A stretch of 64,000 nt of DNA from Pseudoips prasinana (Eukaryota; Arthropoda; Insecta; Lepidoptera; Nolidae), in NCBI GenBank assembly GCA_951640165.1, contig OX621240.1:6956713-7020712 (forward strand), in the 5' to 3' direction. A model generated the notes under the pieces. That model was given only the letters and a program-made list of their open reading frames with translations, searched no databases and was not told the origin of the DNA. Numbering within the stretch: the stretch's first letter is position 1; each line of letters begins with the position of its first letter. Of the stretch, positions 54,918-63,842 are shown in pieces. A program made the translations under genes and the position numbers.

Positions 54918-55050
54918 AAATATATTTATTTACAAAAAGAAAAGTAGTATAAGTAGTATATTAGTTGTCTGGTTTCCATAGTACAAGCTCTGCTTAGTTT
55001 GGGATCGGATGGCCCGGCCGTGTGTAAATATTGTCAAAGGGTATTATTAT
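54918..55050 (+). mobile_element. SINE family C, 3' portion
   Basis: TTACAAAAAGAAAAGTAGTA, TTTCCATAGTACAAGCTCTG and TTGGGATCGGATGGCC. Confidence 0.7.
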
Positions 55051-55184
55051 ATAGTGTGCTCAAATAGCTAGCAGCTCAGCAAGATGTTACGAGTTACGAC
55101 CACAATATGGCTATAACGCTGTTTTTCAGCTACTTGCCATATTGAGTTATAAATGTGCGATACAGAGATAATAATAATATAATA

Positions 55185-55448
55185 TAATAATAATATCTAG
55201 GGACAATGTCACACAGATCATCCTAGCCCCAAACTAAGCAAAGCTTGTACTATGGGTACCAGGCGACGATATACATACTTAAATAGATAGATAAATACTT
55301 AAATACATAGAAAACATCCATGACTCAGAAACAAATATTCGTGCTCATCACACAAATATTTGCACTTACCAGGATTCGAACCCAGGACCACCAGCTTCGT
55401 AGGCAGGAGCACTACCAACTAGGCTACGGTGACCGTCGCCTAGTTGGT
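55185..55448 (-). mobile_element. SINE family A with duplicated inverted box A
   Basis: A complete antisense family A copy to about 55437. Beyond the head an inverted extra box A (GCCTAGTTGGT, 55438-55448) faces the real one (ACCAACTAGGC, 55414-55424). Confidence 0.85.
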
Positions 55449-55751
55449 AAGATGATACACAAAATAACACATACCTTAAAAATTATACAAAAAATAAAAG
55501 AAAATAAATAAGGACAAAGGAATTATCAACGCCCACCTTGAATGTTGACAAGGAGTAATGACAACATGCTTGCGTAGGTAATAAAGCCATTACAACATAA
55601 TGGGAAAAGATAAACACGAAAAAATGACTATAAGCAATTAAGAGTCACGTGTTCGGGAGACAGTTAAAGGCCAGTATCATATAATTATGGTGCGCGAATT
55701 ATAAAGTTGTTTCACCGAGCAACTACCAATAACGGCAAAGGGTCGCATGTA

Positions 55752-56421
55752 CAGGGCTTTCCAATAAGAGGTCTTTTTTTTATATTCAAAGAAAAATGCT
55801 ATCTACTATATAAAAATAAGTCGGGTTTTCCTTCCTGACGCTATAACTCCAGAACCCACGAACCGATTTCCACGGTTTTGCATTCGTTGGAAAGGTCTCG
55901 GGATCCGTGAGGATTATAGCAAAGAAAATTTATAAAATTTAACGCGAGTAACACCGCGGGGCACAGCTAGTTTTTTATATTAATGATCGAATGTTTATTT
56001 CATTATAAAGAGAAAGGTATGCCGTTAATAGTGGAAAATAACATCAGGCAAATTACCAAAACGACCACGCTTACAGGACAATATCCTTTTTATGAAATTT
56101 TCCATAACCAAAGCGCAAAGTGGCTGCCCTATGTCCTCGATAGCCTCACAAATTCCAACTCCGAGGCCAAATGTGATCTCCTCTTCGAGAGATAACACGG
56201 TCCGGAAACTTTTCCTGTAACAGATCAATGGCTTCGATGCTTGTGTGGCACGTAGCGCCTTCTTGATCAAAAAATCAAATCATCATCAAAAATCAAGTTA
56301 TTTGCCTTTTCCACTATTAGCGGCATACCTTCCTCTTTATAATGAAATAAACATCCGATCATTAATATTAAAAATAGCATTTTTCTTTGAATATCAAAAT
56401 AACACCTCTTATTGGAAAACC

Positions 56422-56424
<3 letters not shown>
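55752..56424. mobile_element. Long-TIR DNA element carrying a Helitron in one arm
   Basis: Left arm CAGGGCTTTCCAATAAGAGG...CAAAGAAAAATGCTA, then (after the Helitron) ATTAATGATCGAATGTTTAT...GCCGTTAATAGTGGAAAA. The right arm is its inverse, ending ...CCTCTTATTGGAAAACCCTG at 56424. Arms of about 110 bp are flanked by TA on both sides. The interior encodes a minus-strand open frame of 81 codons (56025-56270) that I do not recognise. TA target and long TIRs suggest a Tc1/mariner-related non-autonomous element. Confidence 0.7.
55802..55970 (+). mobile_element. Short Helitron inside the left TIR
   Basis: TCTACTATATAAAAATAAGT start and GCGAGTAACACCGCGGGGCA + CAGCTAG end. The uninterrupted right arm shows the empty site ATGCTA|TTTTT. 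About 169 bp, no coding capacity. Confidence 0.8.

Positions 56425-56500
<76 letters not shown>
56425..56500. repeat. (TA)n microsatellite, about 37 units
   Basis: Pure TA run between the element's right end and an inverted CAGGGTTTTCCAA (56500-56512). All open frames through it (poly-YI peptides) are artefacts. Confidence 0.9.
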
Positions 56501-56501
<1 letters not shown>

Positions 56502-56513
56502 GGTTTTCCAATA
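56500..56513. repeat. Solo TIR end beyond the (TA)n run
   Basis: CAGGGTTTTCCAA repeats the outermost TIR bases of the 55752-56424 element in mirror orientation, followed by more TA repeats. Confidence 0.6.
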
Positions 56514-56544
56514 TATATATATATCCATATCTAATACTGGGTGA

Positions 56545-56613
56545 TGATGGCGCAAGACCAGCAATTGTGGTGGTGGAATCCCCCAAAGATCTCCATAATT
56601 GCTGGTCTTAGAT
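56545..56613. repeat. RTE 3' fragment folded on itself
   Basis: AAGACCAGCAATTGTGG (56554-56570) pairs with CCATAATTGCTGGTCTT (56593-56609); both are RTE 3'-end sequence (compare 6013). Confidence 0.65.
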
Positions 56614-56637
56614 TAGAAGGGTAAAAAAATCACACTA

Positions 56638-56829
56638 TCACACTAATATTATAAACTCGAAAGTTTGTGAGTGTTTGAGTGTGTGAGTGTGTATGTTTGT
56701 TACTTCTTCACGTCTAAACGGCTGGAGCGATTTCAATAAAATGTGGTATGGAGTTAGCTGACACCCTGGATTAACATATAGGCTATAACTTATAAAGTTT
56801 AACGCGGGTAAAACCGCGGTCACAGCTAG
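56638..56829 (+). mobile_element. Helitron, short variant
   Basis: Begins TCACACTAATATTATAAACT, has GAAAGTTTGTGAGTGTTTGA, and ends TTAACGCGGGTAAAACCGCG + GTCACAGCTAG. Confidence 0.75.
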
Positions 56830-56879
56830 TAATATATAAAGTTTTCACTTCTATCGGTAGTTTTCACTTCTAGCCTTTA

Positions 56880-57005
56880 TTTAGGGTTCCGTACTTCGAA
56901 AGGAAAAAACGGAACCCCTATAGGATCTTTTGTTGTCCGTCTGTCGGTCTGATGTCAAGACCTTTTCCTCATGAACGCGTGGACGTATCAAGCTGGAATT
57001 TCTAT
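56880..57005 (+). repeat. Partial copy of the GGGTTCCGTA repeat
   Basis: TTAGGGTTCCGTACTTCGAA and AACGGAACCCCTATAGGATC match the start of 33855-34172. Confidence 0.55.
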
Positions 57006-57010
57006 AAAAC

Positions 57011-57165
57011 TAGTGGCGCTACGCGATTTTACCCGCGTTAAAATCTATAAATTATAACTTAGGTGTTATTCGGATATATAAGCTATATTACTACAAAGTT
57101 TCATCAAAATCCGTTTGGTAGTTTTTGCGTGAAAGAGAGAAACAACCATACACACACACTTTCTA
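57011..57165 (-). mobile_element. Helitron, antisense, truncated
   Basis: CTAGTGGCGCTACGCGATTT + TACCCGCG at the 3' end (minus) and TCAAAATCCGTTTGGTAGTT internally. Confidence 0.6.
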
Positions 57166-57269
57166 GTATGATACTCAGGTCTACTGCTCCTTGGAGCTGT
57201 GAAGAAATCACAGGGTACTACTTCCCGTGAGCTCAGAATCTTGAAATATGGTACGAAGTATATTTAGTA

Positions 57270-57559
57270 CTAGCTGTGCCCGCGACTTCGTCCGCGTGTT
57301 TATTAGTTTATTTAGTAAAATAAAATACTTTTTCTACAATAAAAGTAGCCTAAGTTACGCCTTATTACATCAGCAAAATCGGTCTAGCCATTTCAGAGAT
57401 TAGCTGGAACAAACAGACAGACAGACAGACAAAAATTGTAAAAAATGTTATTTTGGTGTATGTACCGTATATATATTCATATTTATGTAGTAAAAACCGG
57501 CTATTTAAATATTACAAATAGACACTCCAATTTTATTTATTTGTATAGATATGTATAGA
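57270..57559 (-). mobile_element. Helitron, GACTTCGTCCGCG subtype
   Basis: Minus-strand 3' end CGCGGACGAAGTCGCGGGCA + CAGCTAG with its hairpin. Interior AAAATCGGTCTAGCCATTTC and (CAGA)n. The 5' TCTATACA lies near 57549 or 57559. Confidence 0.75.
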
Positions 57560-57633
57560 TATTTATCAAGTATATTTAGTACGAAGCTTATTATAGCAGA
57601 GATAAAGGAAAAATTGCGAAAACCGTAAAATTT

Positions 57634-57860
57634 TAGTTAGTGACCTGACTACTAAGCCAGTGGTCGTGGGTTTGATTCCCATCCAGGACATTTCTTTGTG
57701 TGATGAGCACAATTATTTATTCTGTGTCTGGGTGTAATTTATATATAATATGTATGTATTTAGAAATATTCAAGTATGTTCATCAGTTATCAGTATGCAC
57801 GCAAATTCAATACACGTTCTGCCTATATGCCTGTGTGATTTGTCTCAAAAAAAAATATTA
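57634..57860 (+). mobile_element. SINE family D, partial head
   Basis: GTTAGTGACCTGACTACTAA, box B GGGTTTGATTCCCATCC, body CTGTGTCTGGGTGTAATTTA. The tail is degraded after TCATCAGTTATC. Confidence 0.7.
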
Positions 57861-58077
57861 AGATACTATTATTCATTCAAACATGACAATATCTAAATTT
57901 GGTACGAGTCCATCAAATGAAGCTATATAAAAAAAAATAATTAACATTGAATCGTTTACAGTGAACTAAAGTCATAAAAAATTAATGCAAGATATAGATA
58001 TGCTTATTGTACAAGGTGTAACAGAAGTAGACGACGTAACTTAGGGAGCTTAATCTACCTAAACTACTGATGATGAT

Positions 58078-58442
58078 GTCTTCCCGGCCGAATTTCGGCC
58101 ACGGCGGCCAATCTCAATGGAGAATAGCCAATTGCGCAGGACATATTATAGTGCACAAGTGTGTGCGCAAACACAGGGGCACTTTCTATTCCATCACTCT
58201 CATGATCCGATGGGACGACTAGCGACACGACCGGAAAGATATCAGGCACAGGACTGACGGCTTTACGTGCTCTCCGAGGCACGGGGGGTGTAATACCGCC
58301 AACTTCCAGACTTCGGGCTGATCCTGAGAAATTTCTTTTTACGGAAAAATCCCAAAATCACTTTTTTACCCGACCAGGGATTTAAACCCAGGACCTCATT
58401 TTCTGCGCTTGAACACGCTACCGCTAGACCAACGAGGAAGTC
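58078..58442 (-). mobile_element. SINE family B, full length
   Basis: Minus strand: CCTCGTTGGTCTAGCGGTAG (box A), GGGTTTAAATCCCTGG (box B), then CGAAGTCTGGAAGTTGGCGG, CTCGGAGAGCACGTAAAGCC, GGATCATGAGAGTGATGG and TTGAGATTGGCCGCCGTGG. Reference copy for this family. Confidence 0.88.
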
Positions 58443-58449
58443 AACTACT

Positions 58450-58800
58450 ACTAAGTGACTAAAGGCTGGCGCAGACTGACTTCGCGGCACGGCACGGCAT
58501 GACAAAGATATTTAATCAAGTTATTGTCTACCTTATTTCATGGAATGTAGAATTCATATTGCTTTATTTCGATATAATTACACCGCGGTACGTCGTGGCA
58601 TGCTGCAGGACTTCGTGCATGACATTCTCATTCTTTGGCGTCCCGCAACTGCCCGCAAGTTACATAGGTCATTGGATTATGACAGCTAAACTTATAGAAA
58701 TAAGGTTTAAAACGGGTGCAACGGTGTCGGCATTCTTCAAGCTACCGAAGTACGCCGACATCTATCTGGCCTTTACAGAGAATCATATCTAATAAAGTAA
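58450..58800. other. Unclassified block with alternating GC content
   Basis: AAAGGCTGGCGCAGACTGAC and GCGGCACGGCACGGCATGAC at the left, later ACACCGCGGTACGTCGTGGC and CTTTGGCGTCCCGCAACTGC. It looks like a DNA-transposon or MITE interior, but I could not find matching ends. Confidence 0.3.
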
Positions 58801-59044
58801 ACTAATAAAGTATTGCGTCTTCATAGAAACTGCGTCAATCGATCGGCACGCATGTATAGGATTTTTATTTTTTTTCAATTTCGTAAACTGATATTGTACA
58901 AATTATTAAGTTCCATAGCAAGATTAAGCTCCTCAAGTTACTCCCAATACTTCTGTAACACGTTGTATAAAAATAAGACTGATATTATTGGTCGTTATTC
59001 GGTGCATAAACGCTTTAATAGTAATCAATTAATTCGCAAGTACA

Positions 59045-59238
59045 TCATGTCAGCTAAAGTAGGTCCACTGCTGGACAAAAGCCTCCCCAAAGAATGGGGG
59101 GATATGCCATAATCAGTTTTAGTTCACAGATAAGGCTGCTGCCCGTTCTCTGGTAGGTATTCCCTCGGACGATTTGTACGCCCCCCACGGGATGAGATGG
59201 GGTGATGATATTCTATGCCGTTACCACACAGCAAAGAT
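59045..59238 (-). mobile_element. RTE-derived mini-element, shortened
   Basis: Minus strand: TGTGTGGTAACGGCATAGAA, CATCCCGTGGGGGGCGTACA, AGAGAACGGGCAGCAGCC, then the RTE 3' end CTTTTGTCCAGCAGTGGACC. The central block is deleted. Confidence 0.7.
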
Positions 59239-59599
59239 TACCACCCAAGTACCCAAGTACAAGAATTGTTGTAATGTACCGTTCGCAACAAAACTGGAAT
59301 GCGTGTACTTAGGAATTAAGACACTGACGGAACTTACCTAGTAAGAAGTTGAATAGACAACATAGAATAACAATGAGTGAATAAATTAGCTGTTACGTCG
59401 CAAGTACGACGTACGGACACGACTACACGTCTACTTGACGAAGACGACTCAATGCGTACAAGCCCCGGCATATGAATAAATTTATTATATTCCAATTTTA
59501 AATTTATATAGTTCAGAAAAAGATTGGATTTATTTATTTGCTCCATGACCAGCTCAAATTAAAAAGTAAGTAATCCATTTTACCGTTAATATTGTGATG

Positions 59600-59962
59600 T
59601 TCATCTAGTCAGTGGAAAGAAGTCTATTACTGGACTACGGCCTCTCCTATGAGTCCCCAAATTGGCCAGTCTTGCGTTACCAGCAACCAGCATTTCCTGC
59701 GACCCTCACATGATTATTGGTCCACCCTGTAGGGGCCTATCCTCACTGCGTCAGTTCATGGTTACCACTCGAGGACCTTTCTACCCCAGCGGAAATCGGT
59801 AATAAGAATGTGTCCCGCACTTAAGTTTGGTTCGGGGATTACAACATTTCTAATCCAATCGGGCAAGAAAGCTCCGAGGCTTCTCAATAGCTCTTTGGGT
59901 TACCTTGCCTTCTGTTTTGGCCCATCGACAACCACGTCTCAGTGTTTCTGAAGTCATCTCAC
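59600..59962 (-). mobile_element. RTE LINE 3' fragment, antisense
   Basis: Minus strand carries CAAAGAGCTATTGAGAAGCC, GTGCGGGACACATTCTTATT, GGGTAGAAAGGTCCTCGAGT and GGTTGCTGGTAACGCAAGAC up to GTCCAGTAATAGACTTC. Coding frames are destroyed by many changes, so this is an older copy than 34.5 kb. Confidence 0.65.
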
Positions 59963-60179
59963 CACAGCTCACTGGGGAGTGAAAAGAGTCGGCAATTGCT
60001 TGCTACCAGTTACTCATTCAGTTTTTTTGCCGACTAGGTGCAGATTGTCAATCATACTAACACCCGGCATCATAATATTAATAGTATAACATTAACATTA
60101 ATATATAAAAGGCGTTCTAATCACGGTTCAAACAATAAATCGCAGACACTTTTCTTTATATCATAGATATTTATCTATA

Positions 60180-60330
60180 TCCGGTTCGGACAGGCAGTGA
60201 CGTGGACATCCGCCCTATATGGTGAGCCCACGATCTTCCAAGGGTTGTGGGAATACGGCACAGACCGGCCATTGTGGCGATCCTTGGGGAGGCCTTTTTG
60301 CAGTTGTGGACCTCTTTCGGCTGATCATGA
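60180..60330 (+). mobile_element. RTE LINE 3' fragment
   Basis: CCGGTTCGGACAGGCAGTGA, GATCTTCCAAGGGTTGTGGG, CAGACCGGCCATTGTGGCGA and GTGGACCTCTTTCGGCTGAT. Confidence 0.7.
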
Positions 60331-60424
60331 TATTTATATTGCTTTAAAATCACAACTTTTTTAATTTTATAGTATTCTTCGCAATGCAAAGCGTTAATCT
60401 AATCGCGTTAATAAAGCATAAGTT

Positions 60425-60500
60425 TAGTCGTCTGGTGGGTTTCGAACTAGCGCCTTCATCCAATTTGGGGTTGGCGCTCTGCGTTAAGCTACGAATGATA
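60425..60500 (-). other. tRNA-like sequence (SINE head or tRNA remnant)
   Basis: Minus strand has TCGTAGCTTAACGCAGAGCG (box A region) and TAGTTCGAAACCCACCAG (box B). No known SINE body follows, and the acceptor ends do not pair convincingly. Confidence 0.35.
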
Positions 60501-60599
60501 CACGCTGGCAGATCAAATTTAGGATTCCTTTGCTAACACCCGTCGAGAGGATGTAAATGTTATCAATTGGCTTTAATTTCTATGTCATGTATTGTCTAA

Positions 60600-60918
60600 T
60601 CTATGCATATAATAAAATCGTATGAAAGTCAAAACTGTACATTGTTTATTTTTTTAAAGGATACTTGGGGCGTGATGTACAATCGATATCGAAACCAAAA
60701 AAATGGTTTTCAGAATTTTTGTCTGTGTGTCTGTTTGTCTGTATGTATGTCCAGGCTAAACTCAAAATGTACTGCATGGATCTACTTAAATTTTTCATGA
60801 ATATTACTAAGAGGTCAGGTTAACATATAGGTTACATATTACCACGCTATCACCAACGGGGGAGGAGCTATGACAATTTAGAAAACAATACGCGGGTAAA
60901 ACCGCGGGGCACAGCTAG
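60600..60918 (+). mobile_element. Non-autonomous Helitron, complete
   Basis: Starts TCTATGCATATAATAAAATC and ends GCGGGTAAAACCGCGGGGCA + CAGCTAG; host A at 60599 and T at 60919. Confidence 0.9.
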
Positions 60919-60924
60919 TGCCAG

Positions 60925-61037
60925 TCTGTATACAGGTAGTGCTACCTTTAGTGTCAGCTATTCAAGCCACCGAGTACACAGACCTCTGACATGACTGACG
61001 GCTGTTGTTCAACGACTACAACTGTTGACACTCAGAA
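60925..61037 (-). mobile_element. Tail fragment of the 5S/tRNA chimeric SINE
   Basis: Minus strand AACAGTTGTAGTCGTTGAAC, CAGTCATGTCAGAGGTCTGT and TCGGTGGCTTGAATAGCTGA. Confidence 0.6.
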
Positions 61038-61331
61038 ATAAAAATTTACGTCACCCATGACTGACCTAGACTATAAGATTATGTGACACATTTTATAAAA
61101 AATATAATTTATTTTCCATCTCACTATACTTCGCATTGGATTCAATTGCCTGCCACTAAGCATCAGTGCATTATCATTAATATGACTTAGCCTCTAAACG
61201 CTTTTCAACTTAACCATGCACCATCCAAGACCTATGGTGGCCGCGGCAGTGAAACCCCGATCGTCCTCTCCTTTAGGCACGAGACACGACGATTTCACGA
61301 CCCTTATCTAGCAGCTAGGTTATAAGAAACA

Positions 61332-61517
61332 TTAGTACTTTACACAATCCGATATGTGGAACTCGGCAGCTGATAGTACGACCGCGAACGCGCCGTTACC
61401 ACCAACGTCCTCCATGACCTTTAGTAAGCATTCGTAAGGTTGAAATGCCGCCTCAATCGGACCAGAAACATGCATGCACAGTTGTGCAAAATGCCCTAAA
61501 ACGAATATGATATGCAT
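61332..61517 (-). other. Open frame with coding character, unidentified
   Basis: The minus strand reads GHFAQLCMHVSGPIEAAFQP then YECLLKVMEDVGGNGAFAVV and LSAAEFHISDCVKY. A possible acceptor TTCGTTTTAG|G lies at 61496 and a possible donor T|GTAAAG near the end, so it could be an internal exon. No family recognised; it could equally be a transposon remnant. Confidence 0.25.
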
Positions 61518-61539
61518 ATATAATAATTAATAACATTCT

Positions 61540-61730
61540 CTGACCAAATCGGAGACGTTCTCAAGATAGGGCAGGTCAGAAGTACCCTAAACCGGCGAGC
61601 ATATATGAAGAATATAATGACAGTAATCGAGGCAAAAGACGTGTGCAAAGATCGTGACAAATGGAAATCCGCTGTCTCTGCCTACCCCTCTGGGAAACAG
61701 GCGTGAGTTTATGTATGTATGTATATAATA
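61540..61730 (+). pseudogene. LINE C-terminal fragment
   Basis: The plus strand reads DQIGDVLKIGQVRSTLNRRA, then VIEAKDVCKDRDKWKSAVSA + YPSGKQA stop. A W-containing helix ending in a small stop-proximal tail, followed by (TATG)n, is typical of non-LTR ORF2 ends. Confidence 0.5.
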
Positions 61731-61866
61731 ATGCATTTCCATTTCAGTAATCCGAAGATGTTTGAATCCTAGTGAGGGTGCTCTCTGGGACCGGTTACTT
61801 GGTTTTAGACTTGTTTAATCAACTCTACTGTCCGCTGAGGTAGTAAAAGCCTTCTAGGCTAACTAA

Positions 61867-62113
61867 GGCTGATTTCAGAGTCACGCCGGCGAGCAGCGCC
61901 GTCCAAACGCGCGCGCTTACAATTACACTAGATAGTAGTTCCGTTTCATAGTCACGCAGTTCAAGCGCGCCGCGTGTGAGACGCGCGCCGTCGGCCAGCG
62001 CTGCCCAAGCTCCTCTACCGGCAGCTAGCGTTTCAGAGTGACGCGTCTCGCACGCGGCTGTTGAGACGCGCTGGCCGCCGGCGCGTGCCGCGCGCGTCAC
62101 TCTGAAATCAGCC
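61867..62113. mobile_element. CpG-rich foldback element, 247 bp, TAA target duplication
   Basis: Left end GGCTGATTTCAGAGTCACGC, right end is the inverse of GGCTGATTTCAGAGTGACGC. TAA lies immediately outside at 61864-61866 and 62114-62116. Internal near-copies GTTTCATAGTCACGC (about 61945) and GTTTCAGAGTGACGCG (about 62030) give several subterminal repeats. GC-rich interior (CGCGCGCC..). A 3-bp TWA-type target and short TIRs suit a PIF/Harbinger-like MITE. The minus-strand 91-codon frame over it is an artefact. Confidence 0.8.
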
Positions 62114-62116
62114 TAA

Positions 62117-62700
62117 AGATCACATTTTTATATTGTAACATGTCAATGGGTCAACATTAGATAAGCTATATTATGGCGGCTCAGGTAAACGCCATTTAAA
62201 TTTCCTGATGCTATACGAGGAACCATGATTCTTATTCAGATAAGGCTACTTAAATAAAGATATTATGTAAATTATCGTATTCACCTATATCAAACGCAAT
62301 TTTCGCGCTTTTGTACCGTCTGATACATTTTCCATTTTCATGTTAATATACTATCATTATTGACCTCGCATAAATACTTGTACCGTTTCACAAATTCTAT
62401 TCAAAGGGTTAAAATTATGTGCAATGATATTAGGGAGATATTATGCTACATAAAAGATAAATACAAATGACCATACAGTAAATTTTATTCCAACGGTCGT
62501 CGTCGGAACTCAAAAGGCTCACGCTAAGTGAGGCTTTTGAGCGACCACGGCCATGACTACTACCACTTCACTATGAATGTTTTCTCTATGGTTGGTTGGC
62601 TCTATGATGGTTATGGTTTAACCTCTATGTTTAACTATAGTATCATTCTGTGATAGTTTAAATATTAAATACATAAAATCATATATTAATACGTCAATCA
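62117..62700. other. AT-rich interval, nothing recognised
   Basis: A small inverted pair (AAAAGGCTCACGC / GAGGCTTTTGAGCG) lies near 62510-62545. Confidence 0.35.
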
Positions 62701-62720
62701 AAAACTTTGTGCCCGTTTTG

Positions 62721-62939
62721 TCAAAAATTGGGCCACTGCGAATTATTTCCACCCGAAACGTAAGAAACATAATCTATTATAACCTTCATCCCACAATCAA
62801 CCCAAAGCCGATCTAATTGCTGAAGCCTTTGACGAATATAATCAGGATTCTTTCTGTTAGCCGAATCCTTCCTAAAATTAGTATGGATCCGCCTCACCTC
62901 CTCGAGAATTTCAGCTTGACGTGCGATTAAACCTTCCAT
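62721..62939 (-). pseudogene. Gag-like N-terminal fragment of a retrotransposon
   Basis: A 72-codon frame starting at 62939: MEGLIARQAEILEEVRRIHT, then RKNPDYIRQRLQQLDRLW. A short helix-rich start with RxxxIxxRLxxLxxLW is common at the beginning of insect LTR-retrotransposon Gag proteins (BEL/Pao or gypsy type). No pol, LTR pair or primer-binding site is seen downstream. It could also be a host-exon relative. Confidence 0.4.
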
Positions 62940-63299
62940 TGTTGGTATGGTAGGAAAAAAAAGAACGATCTTACTTGAAAATCAGGAACTCTTCCACCAC
63001 TCAGATGCAATGTGAGGCTCCGGAACCTGGATTGCTGCGACCTCCTTGAATGCTCCTGCACGGCAACACACGTGGCACGGTACGACACGATGCGACCCAG
63101 ATTACACGAAACGAATAACCGACCGAAATTACGGACCGTACTTGCAAAAATAAGAAATTTCGAAGGACCAAAAAAAATGTACGGTGTGTTAACCGTTCAT
63201 TAAATGTCAGTGCAATTAAATGTATGTTGAGTGTCAGTGAATGTTCCACGGGATGAATCGTAATGAAAATGCAAGTCGTCCGAATCAAACCACGTCTTT

Positions 63300-63560
63300 A
63301 TGAACACTAATATGAAAAATGTATAAAAATGTTCTGCTACATGTCATTGCACTAAGTACCAAATGTAGGTTGCGATCAAAGTGCAACAACGCGGGCCTTT
63401 TCTAACATAATTTGCTAAATATACATTAAAATCATGTACGTGCACCGTACATACCGAATGCAGAATATTTTCTCTCCTCGAAGTTACCTACCCATATACA
63501 TATGTACATAGTATTACCCAGAGGCTTAGGCAAATGGATATATGTAGTATATAATAATAT
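63300..63560. other. AT-rich interval, nothing recognised
   Basis: No feature found. Confidence 0.4.
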
Positions 63561-63686
63561 GCGAAGAGTCTCGACCAACATCTTAGGAGGCTTTCGCTAG
63601 ATCACTGGGTCAAGGGTCGGATACAAAAGGCGGTAATAATGGGAACGGCACGCATTATAAGGAGGTTCCTTACTCTGTCGCCCTGA
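63561..63686 (+). pseudogene. LINE reverse transcriptase C-terminus
   Basis: Plus-strand frame: LDQHLRRLSLDHWVKGRIQK then AVIMGTARIIRRFLTLSP stop. This is a compact C-terminal motif (W-K-I---V--GT--I-RRFL) typical of non-LTR ORF2 ends. It is followed after about 50 bp by the tail repeat at 63735. 5'-truncated. Confidence 0.65.
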
Positions 63687-63734
63687 CCACCGGTGACCTA
63701 GGGCGTCAAACCTCGCCGCTGGAGGACCTCTATT

Positions 63735-63842
63735 TTTTACATATTTATTTATATTAATTGTTTTCTTTTTTGTTTCAATTTTATAGATATAAATATGTTA
63801 AAAATAAGAACTTTAAATAAATAATTTGGAATAATAATAATA
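63735..63842 (+). repeat. LINE 3' tail repeat, copy 2
   Basis: Direct copy of 6170-6282 (over 90% by eye), ending AATTTGGAATAATAATAATA. Here it can be tied to the coding remnant just upstream. Confidence 0.7.

Noticed and set aside
56245..56611. Open frames rich in Y and I over 56.4-56.5 kb
   Set aside because: They are translations of the (TA)n run in both directions.
58064..58505. Open frames over 58.06-58.5 kb
   Set aside because: They coincide with a SINE B; similar peptides (ESDGIESAPVFAHT) recur at every SINE B copy.
61825..62100. 91-codon Ala/Arg-rich open frame
   Set aside because: It is the CpG-rich foldback element read antisense; GC-rich palindromes make long frames by chance.
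62940..63300. Complete LTR for the gag-like fragment
   Set aside because: No repeated terminal sequence or convincing TG...CA ends could be found in the window.
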